Assembly: GCA_026394995.1 (NCBI GenBank)
Contig: JAPLZO010000046.1
Span: 1-9,667 of the forward strand
DNA: 9,667 nucleotides
Direction: 5' to 3'
DNA from: Candidatus Woesearchaeota archaeon
GTDB taxonomy: Archaea > Nanobdellota > Nanobdellia > SCGC-AAA011-G17 > JAPLZO01
Shown here: positions 5,462 to 9,667 of the stretch, one piece after another
Numbering within the stretch: the first letter of the stretch is position 1
Layout of the letters: every line of letters starts with the position of its first letter
The notes under the pieces: model-generated
Databases searched by the model: none
Told to the model about the DNA's origin: nothing
The model's input: only the letters and a program-made list of their open reading frames with translations
Translations under genes and position numbers: made by a program

Positions 5462-6142
5462 ATGTTACCTAAAATTTTAGTGGGTTGTCCTGTAACAGAT
5501 TTAAAGAAATATTGTATTAAAGAGTACATTAATTCAGTAAAGTCATTAGATTACTCAAATTATGATATTCTATTAGTAGATAACTCAAAAGAAGATTATT
5601 TCTATAACAATCTAAAAGAACAAAATATTCCAGTAATAAAAGATAAATACCTAGAACCAGCTAGAACTAGAATAGTTAATTCTAGAAATATATTAAGGCA
5701 AAAAGCACTAGAAAATTATGATTATCTCCTTAGCCTAGAACAAGATGTTATTCCTCCAAAAGATATAATACAGAGGCTTTTAGCTCATAATAAAGATATT
5801 ATAACAGGAGTTTATTATAGTTATCAAACCAATAATAATGTAAATTTATTAACACCTTTACTATGGCAATTTGTTAATAATGACGAAGTAAGATATCTTA
5901 GTAATGATGAGATTCAAGAATCTAAATTAATGAAAATAGGTGCTTGTGGTTTAGGTTGTATCTTAATAAGTAAAAAAGTACTTCAAAAAATAAAATTTAG
6001 ATATAATAAAGAGTCTAATTGTTTTGATGATATGTTCTTTTGCTTAGATGCTAAAAATAATAATTTTGATATTTATGTAGATACATCAATCAAATGTAAA
6101 CATCTAATTCTAAAATGGAATTGGAACAATATAATTAAATAA
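5462..6142 (+). CDS. GT-A fold glycosyltransferase (family 2-like)
   Basis: This 226-residue soluble protein probably transfers a sugar from a nucleotide-sugar donor in the cytosol; no membrane helix is visible. The N-terminal strand KILVGCPV leads to a Rossmann-like half with LVDNS (38-42). Then come an Arg/Asn-rich segment (68-80, R-N-I-L-R-Q) and LSLEQDVIPP (90-99), where E93-Q-D95 takes the place of the metal-binding DxD. ITGVYYSY (114-121), GACGLGC (160-166) and FDDMFFCLDAKNNNFDIYVD (188-207) follow, the last with D189/D190 at the usual catalytic-base position. H214 is a likely late metal ligand. The frame stays open to 5354 inside the tRNA, but a TATA box at 5432-5440 and the motif start support ATG 5462. 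Acceptor and product are unknown. The sequon-rich surface proteins nearby make a role in glycan assembly plausible but unproven. Confidence 0.82.
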   Translation: MLPKILVGCPVTDLKKYCIKEYINSVKSLDYSNYDILLVDNSKEDYFYNNLKEQNIPVIKDKYLEPARTRIVNSRNILRQKALENYDYLLSLEQDVIPPKDIIQRLLAHNKDIITGVYYSYQTNNNVNLLTPLLWQFVNNDEVRYLSNDEIQESKLMKIGACGLGCILISKKVLQKIKFRYNKESNCFDDMFFCLDAKNNNFDIYVDTSIKCKHLILKWNWNNIIK

Positions 6143-6179
6143 AAAAGAAAAAGGTTTTACTTCTTTCTCATAAAGAAGT
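6137..6179 (-). terminator. Terminator of the surface glycoprotein gene, within a convergent overlap region
   Basis: ACTTCTTT (6159-6166) and AAAGAAGT (6172-6179) form a perfect 8-bp inverted repeat with a 5-base loop. It spans the last codons and most of the stop codon of the minus-strand gene. Reading the minus strand, T-rich DNA follows (about 6156 down to 6137). The opposing glycosyltransferase ends at 6142, only 14 bases from this gene's end, so the repeat may also slow plus-strand transcription. Confidence 0.6.
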
Positions 6180-7806
6180 AACCAATTATTATAATTAATA
6201 TTACTACAATTGCTATTATGATCCATGTAGTACTACTTGTTGTAGTAGTTGTTGTACTTGGAGTTGTTTCTCCTCCAGAAGGTGTTTCACCACTTGGAGT
6301 ACTTGGTGTTTCTGCAGCACCTGCTAACTTAGTGACCACAACATCTCCGTTATTTTCATTTATACTTACTAATTTAACATTAACATCATTAACTCCATCA
6401 CCAGTAACATCTACATCTTTACTTTCACCAACATTTAATTTAACTTCCATTGGTGTACTTTCAATAGTTAATGTAACTGAATTAGCTTCTACTTTTGTCC
6501 ATGTTATTTTGTGTTCTACTGTTCCATCTAAACTAAATGTTACTGTTGTACCCTCATTTCTGTTAAACTCCTTTTCACTTAATTTAGTAAAATCAGCATC
6601 AAATACTTTGGTTGTAACTTCACCTGCACCACCAGCAGCTCCTCCGCCACCACCATGACCTGAACTGTAGTAAATTACTTTAAATGTATCTGTTGTACTA
6701 TCATCTTGAGTCCATCCAACATAATCTTCTGCAGTACATTTAACATCATAATCACCAGCTTGAATTATATCGCTTCCAATTAATTCAACTGTTTGACTAC
6801 CACCAGGAACTTCTTTAGTAAAAGTCTCTCCATCTGGTTGTGTAATAGTTAGAGTAGTTGTTTTAACACCTGCTGTACTACCGACATCACCAGCTTGAAT
6901 ACATTTTATTGTTACACTAGTACCTGCAAAAATAATTGTGGTTCTAGGCATTTCTAAATCTGGTGTATTTGGATAATTTGCATCAAATGTAAAGTTATAA
7001 TAACTTGTTGCAGCAGTATTATTTGCTTCAACTTGCCTTACTGTATCATTTACTAATATGGAGAAACTCATATTTATATAACTGGCATTTGATATAGCTG
7101 TAAAAGGGCCAAATACTCCTGTTGACCAATTGTTATAATCTATATTACCTGACCAGATATTACCACCTACATTAGTCATAACTATCCTTCCAAGAAATGT
7201 GTATGGAGGAGTTTGATTATTACTAACAAATAATCTAACCCAATCTGTTCCAGCAGCATTTACTATTTTTGCATAAACTGTTACATTTGATTGATTATTA
7301 TTCTTTAAATAACCAGTATGATTCAAACTTTTAAGTGTATTAATACCAATAATAGCAAGGCCATCATCAGCAAATAGAGTATTAGTTCCATCTGTAACAT
7401 TAATTAAACTTATTACAGGAGCAACATTATTCACACTTATATTGCCTGCAGCTACCTGAACTTGAATAGTACTTGCATTTGCATATGTTAAATTAGCTAT
7501 AAATGTATAGACATCATCACTTATTAAAGTAGTATCCAAAGTAGCTCCTAAAGTATAATTTGTTGTATTCATTCCACCTATACCTGCACTTACATTCTCA
7601 CCAATTATAGATCTAACTCCTACACTACTAACTTTCCAAAATGTTACATTAGTTGCATTTTGTACTGCAATAACTGAAATTGGTTTATTTCCAGTTACCA
7701 GTGAATTATTTACTACACTTTCCCAGCTGTTAGCAGCAAAAACACTCATGGCACTTAAAATTAGCATTAAACTAAATAAAGAACCGATTAAAAACTTTTT
7801 ATTCAT
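6157..7806 (-). CDS. Membrane-anchored surface glycoprotein with Ig-like domain, Gly-rich linker and Thr/Pro stalk
   Basis: This is 549 residues from ATG 7806. An in-frame GTG at 7824 overlaps the ribosome-site region and is rejected. A Sec signal peptide (1 to about 24, ending VFA) precedes a beta-rich head (about 25-275) with 20 N-glycosylation sequons. An Ig-like domain (about 285-378) follows, with two cysteines (TIKC and YDVKC) that should form its disulfide. Then come a Gly/Ala linker (382-395), a beta domain (396-492), a Thr/Pro/Ser-rich stalk (493-527), a membrane helix (528 to about 545) and a basic MRKK tail. The beta domain contains D466-x-T-x-D470-G-x-x-D474, an EF-hand-like calcium loop, and resembles the domain of the protein encoded next to it (7973-8500). 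It is probably displayed outside the cell as an anchored stalk protein. Ligand and function are unknown; adhesion or envelope structure is inferred. Confidence 0.87.
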   Translation of the reverse strand: MNKKFLIGSLFSLMLILSAMSVFAANSWESVVNNSLVTGNKPISVIAVQNATNVTFWKVSSVGVRSIIGENVSAGIGGMNTTNYTLGATLDTTLISDDVYTFIANLTYANASTIQVQVAAGNISVNNVAPVISLINVTDGTNTLFADDGLAIIGINTLKSLNHTGYLKNNNQSNVTVYAKIVNAAGTDWVRLFVSNNQTPPYTFLGRIVMTNVGGNIWSGNIDYNNWSTGVFGPFTAISNASYINMSFSILVNDTVRQVEANNTAATSYYNFTFDANYPNTPDLEMPRTTIIFAGTSVTIKCIQAGDVGSTAGVKTTTLTITQPDGETFTKEVPGGSQTVELIGSDIIQAGDYDVKCTAEDYVGWTQDDSTTDTFKVIYYSSGHGGGGGAAGGAGEVTTKVFDADFTKLSEKEFNRNEGTTVTFSLDGTVEHKITWTKVEANSVTLTIESTPMEVKLNVGESKDVDVTGDGVNDVNVKLVSINENNGDVVVTKLAGAAETPSTPSGETPSGGETTPSTTTTTTSSTTWIIIAIVVILIIIIGYFFMRKK

Positions 7807-7813
7807 TTGATTT

Positions 7814-7820
7814 CCACCTC
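7814..7820 (-). promoter_or_regulatory. Shine-Dalgarno that fixes the glycoprotein start
   Basis: Read on the minus strand, GAGGTGG lies 7 bases before ATG 7806. The alternative GTG start at 7824 lies upstream of it, so the site supports the internal ATG. Confidence 0.8.
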
Positions 7821-7879
7821 TCACACTTTTCTTTTTTGATAAATATTTAGGATATAATTAAAATTATGTAATGAGAGCT

Positions 7880-7890
7880 AATATATAAAA
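7880..7890 (-). promoter_or_regulatory. TATA box of the surface glycoprotein gene
   Basis: On the minus strand this reads TTTTATATATT. Transcription would start near 7855-7860, giving a leader of about 50 bases with the Shine-Dalgarno near its end. The upstream side directly abuts one copy of an 11-base repeat (7891-7901). Confidence 0.6.
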
Positions 7891-7901
7891 CTTTCGGCAA
7901 T
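7891..7901 (-). repeat. Promoter-proximal copy of an 11-base direct repeat (possible operator)
   Basis: The plus-strand text is CTTTCGGCAAT. It matches 7921-7931 (CATTCGGTAAT) at 9 of 11 bases, exactly 30 bases apart. It occupies the position next to the TATA box where TFB or a regulator would bind. Confidence 0.5.
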
Positions 7902-7920
7902 ACGAGAAAAATATAACTAT

Positions 7921-7931
7921 CATTCGGTAAT
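7921..7931 (-). repeat. Distal copy of the 11-base direct repeat (possible operator)
   Basis: CATTCGGTAAT on the plus strand is the partner of 7891-7901. The 30-base offset is close to three turns of B-DNA, so both copies would face the same side of the helix. Confidence 0.5.
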
Positions 7932-7942
7932 TAAAGAAAAAA
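7931..7942 (-). terminator. T-tract terminator of the 175-residue protein gene
   Basis: On the minus strand the sequence after the stop codon reaches TTTTTTCTTTAA about 30 bases downstream. No stable stem is seen. A T-run of this kind is enough for archaeal termination and separates this gene from the next promoter. Confidence 0.45.
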
Positions 7943-7972
7943 TCAACCTTTATCTTGTTACTACTTTAAAGT

Positions 7973-8500
7973 TTATTTCCTTTTCTTTCTTAGAATTAAG
8001 CTTAATATTATTATTAATAACACTAATCCAACTACACCAGCTATTATAAAATTCTTATCTTGATAGAATTTTTTAGGGCTAGGATTTAGAACTCTACCAG
8101 TTAAATTATTTATATATATTTCATTAATTTGTTCAAAAACTAATTTAACACTTTTATCAGGGTATATTTGAGCCAAACTAACTTTTAAATCTCTTACACC
8201 ATTTTTATCTAAATCTAATTTAAGAGCAGCTTTATCATTTAAAGTAACATAATTGACATTTGCTTCATGATTCTTATAATAAGGATGAATTTGCAAATCA
8301 ACACCTTTATCTTTAATATCATCAACTATTATAATGTGATCTCCACCAAGCATATTAAATTTAACCCCATCATTTTCAAACATACGATAAATATATAATG
8401 GCTCTTTACTAAAATCTAAATTAGTCATTTTTCCAGAACCGGCTAAAACTATAGAGGCTATTAATAAAAATACCAAAAAAACTGCAATATAACTTTTCAT
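7973..8500 (-). CDS. Small membrane protein with a beta domain shared with the neighbouring glycoprotein
   Basis: This 175-residue protein has an N-terminal hydrophobic segment (about 3-20, ending SIVLAG) that can act as a signal peptide or membrane anchor. A beta-rich domain (about 36-128), a C-terminal membrane helix (about 152-170) and a basic RKKRK tail follow. The domain contains D96-x-D98-x-N100-G-x-x-D104 followed by LKVSL. This matches in pattern and position the D466...D474 loop followed by VNVKL of the downstream surface protein, as does the strand order before it. There is one sequon (NLT, 132-134). It lacks the head, linker and Thr stalk, so the domain would sit close to the membrane. 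The loop resembles a calcium site, but binding is not shown. A TATA box overlapping the end of the AMP phosphorylase gene gives it its own, probably leaderless, transcript. No named family is recognised. Confidence 0.8.
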   Translation of the reverse strand: MKSYIAVFLVFLLIASIVLAGSGKMTNLDFSKEPLYIYRMFENDGVKFNMLGGDHIIIVDDIKDKGVDLQIHPYYKNHEANVNYVTLNDKAALKLDLDKNGVRDLKVSLAQIYPDKSVKLVFEQINEIYINNLTGRVLNPSPKKFYQDKNFIIAGVVGLVLLIIILSLILRKKRK

Positions 8501-8523
8501 AGAAATTTGGAAACATGAACTTG

Positions 8524-8531
8524 CTTTTAAA
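8524..8531 (-). promoter_or_regulatory. TATA box of the 175-residue protein gene
   Basis: The minus strand reads TTTAAAAG within AGTTTAAAAGC, centred 27-28 bases before ATG 8500 and starting three bases after the AMP phosphorylase stop codon. No Shine-Dalgarno is visible, which fits a leaderless mRNA. Confidence 0.6.
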
Positions 8532-8533
8532 CT

Positions 8534-9667
8534 TTATGATATTTCAATAATCTTATCATTTTCATTAAATATATCTAATGTGTAAGCTAATTTTTTATTA
8601 TCTTTAGAATAAACAGTAAATAATACATCATTTTCTTTAACTAAATCACCTTTTTTAACATTTAAATAAACACCAGCTTCTTTATCTTTAGGAGCACCAG
8701 CTATTCTAGCAATTTTAGCTACTGCTTTATTATCTATATTTTTAACATATCCATTTTTTTTGGCATTAACAGCATAAGAAAATTTACCTAGTTTTAATTC
8801 ATCTATTGTTATATCTGGATCCCCACCTTGCTCTTTTATTATCTCTTTCATCTTAATATAAGCTCTTCCAGACTGTAAAATATCTTTAGCCTTTTTCTCA
8901 TCACCTTTACCAACCATTTTTAACATTAAACCAGCCATTTTAATAGATTTATCTCTTAAATCTTTAGGAGCATCATATTTATTTTGTAATACTTTAAGTA
9001 CATCTCTTGCTTCTAAATTAGGTCCTATACCATTACCAATAGGTTCAGAACCATCATTAATAAACACCTTAACCTTTAATCCAAATTTTTTACCTAATTG
9101 AATAAATCTTTTACTTAATTTTTTAGCTTCCCTTTTTGTTTGTATCTTAGCATCTTCTTTTTCTTCACCAATAGGAATATCTATCAAAACATGGGTAGCA
9201 TTAACAGAAATCTTTTTTGCTAAAACACTTGCTAATAATAAACCTTCACTATCCAAACTTAAGGGTCTTTCAATTTTGATTAGTTTATCATCAGCACCTG
9301 CTAATTCATTAGCACCACCCCAAACAATACAACCATTTGTTTTTTCAACAACCTGTTTTATTTTTTCAACAGATAACTCAACAGACGCTAATGCTTCCAT
9401 CGTATCAGCAGTTCCAGCAGCACTTGTAATAGCCCTAGAACTAGTTTTTGGTATTGTTACACCAGCAGCAGCCAATATTGGTACTATTATCATGGTTGTT
9501 CTATTTCCTGGAACACCACCAATAGAATGTTTATCAGCTATGATATTTTTATCTTTTAATTCTAATCTACCACCGCTTTCTAGAATTGCTTTAATTAAAT
9601 TAACAATCTCTTCTTTACTTAATTTATTTGAATAACAAGCAGAAACAAAATATGTTAATTCAATATC
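8534..9667 (-). CDS. deoA: AMP phosphorylase (partial, N-terminus outside window)
   Basis: AMP phosphorylase (EC 2.4.2.57) converts AMP and phosphate to adenine and ribose 1,5-bisphosphate, which in archaea feeds ribose-1,5-bisphosphate isomerase and type III RuBisCO. The frame is open to the right edge, giving 377 visible codons of an expected total of about 500, so the N-terminal barrel domain and part of the first helical region are missing. Diagnostic blocks are DKHSIGGVPGNRTT (visible 45-58, phosphate binding), TSSRAITSAAGTADT, CIVWGGANELAGADD, NDGSEPIGNGIGPNLEARDV and EQGGDP. A C-terminal domain with ARIAGAPKDKEAGV follows. The VPGNRTT form separates this archaeal enzyme from bacterial thymidine phosphorylase (VGD type). 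An internal Met at 9493 is not the start, because the KHSIGG block lies upstream of it. Neither the isomerase nor RuBisCO is in the window, so the pathway is inferred. Confidence 0.95.
   Translation of the reverse strand, partial: DIELTYFVSACYSNKLSKEEIVNLIKAILESGGRLELKDKNIIADKHSIGGVPGNRTTMIIVPILAAAGVTIPKTSSRAITSAAGTADTMEALASVELSVEKIKQVVEKTNGCIVWGGANELAGADDKLIKIERPLSLDSEGLLLASVLAKKISVNATHVLIDIPIGEEKEDAKIQTKREAKKLSKRFIQLGKKFGLKVKVFINDGSEPIGNGIGPNLEARDVLKVLQNKYDAPKDLRDKSIKMAGLMLKMVGKGDEKKAKDILQSGRAYIKMKEIIKEQGGDPDITIDELKLGKFSYAVNAKKNGYVKNIDNKAVAKIARIAGAPKDKEAGVYLNVKKGDLVKENDVLFTVYSKDNKKLAYTLDIFNENDKIIEIS

Noticed and set aside
6218..6658. Plus-strand Val/Pro/Ser-rich frame of 146 codons
   Set aside because: It is the complement of the Thr/Pro stalk, beta domain and Gly linker of the minus-strand glycoprotein. 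Low-complexity sense codons create the long frame, and its composition is unlike any real protein here.
9276..9635. Plus-strand frame of 119 codons at the right edge
   Set aside because: It is antisense to well-conserved AMP phosphorylase motifs, with no independent support.
1..9667. A new defence, mobile or CRISPR-type system
   Set aside because: No repeat-spacer array, transposase, integrase, nuclease, toxin or terminal repeats were seen. The content is envelope proteins, a tRNA, a Trm112-like factor, a glycosyltransferase and AMP phosphorylase. A tRNA is present, but no partial copy of its 3' end that would mark an integration site was noticed.

Overview
The window looks like chromosomal DNA from a small-genome archaeon, most likely of the DPANN group (Pacearchaeota/Woesearchaeota-like). 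The evidence is strongly AT-rich DNA, an archaeal AMP phosphorylase, a class II tRNA-Ser with a short intron at the canonical archaeal position and no encoded CCA, class III (pilin-type) signal peptides, a two-domain archaeal S-layer protein, and TATA boxes placed 26-28 bases before several start codons (leaderless transcripts). The lineage is an inference from gene families and style, not from a marker gene.

Left part, + strand (1-1279): the end of an operon of at least three tightly packed or overlapping genes. They encode small surface proteins. Two have class III signal peptides (KAQ and KKAQ) and four cysteines at nearly the same positions. The first gene is cut by the window edge. This looks like a pseudopilin or surface-filament cluster.

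Centre, + strand (1280-6142): a 253-base regulatory gap leads into a 769-residue S-layer protein with a strong Shine-Dalgarno, followed by a hairpin and T-tract terminator. Next come two adjacent paralogous single-pass membrane proteins of unknown function that share an NNPKDLEN block and a KTC...C pair. A 51-residue Trm112-like zinc protein follows, and its stop codon directly abuts a tRNA-Ser(UGA) with a 13-base intron. A small cytosolic GT-A glycosyltransferase closes the block.

Right part, - strand (6157-9667): the glycosyltransferase converges on a 549-residue anchored surface protein. This has 20 N-glycosylation sequons in its N-terminal half, an Ig-like domain, a Gly-rich linker, a C-terminal beta domain, a Thr/Pro stalk and a membrane anchor. 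Upstream of it lies a 175-residue membrane protein that appears to carry the same beta domain, and then an AMP phosphorylase cut by the window edge.

Most genes serve the cell surface: S-layer, anchored glycoprotein, pilin-like proteins, single-pass ectodomain proteins and possibly the glycosyltransferase. Translation signals fall into two classes. Genes inside operons and the two large envelope proteins have GGAGGTG-type Shine-Dalgarno sites, while four promoter-proximal genes appear leaderless. I see no CRISPR array, insertion sequence, integrase, toxin-antitoxin pair or defence island.
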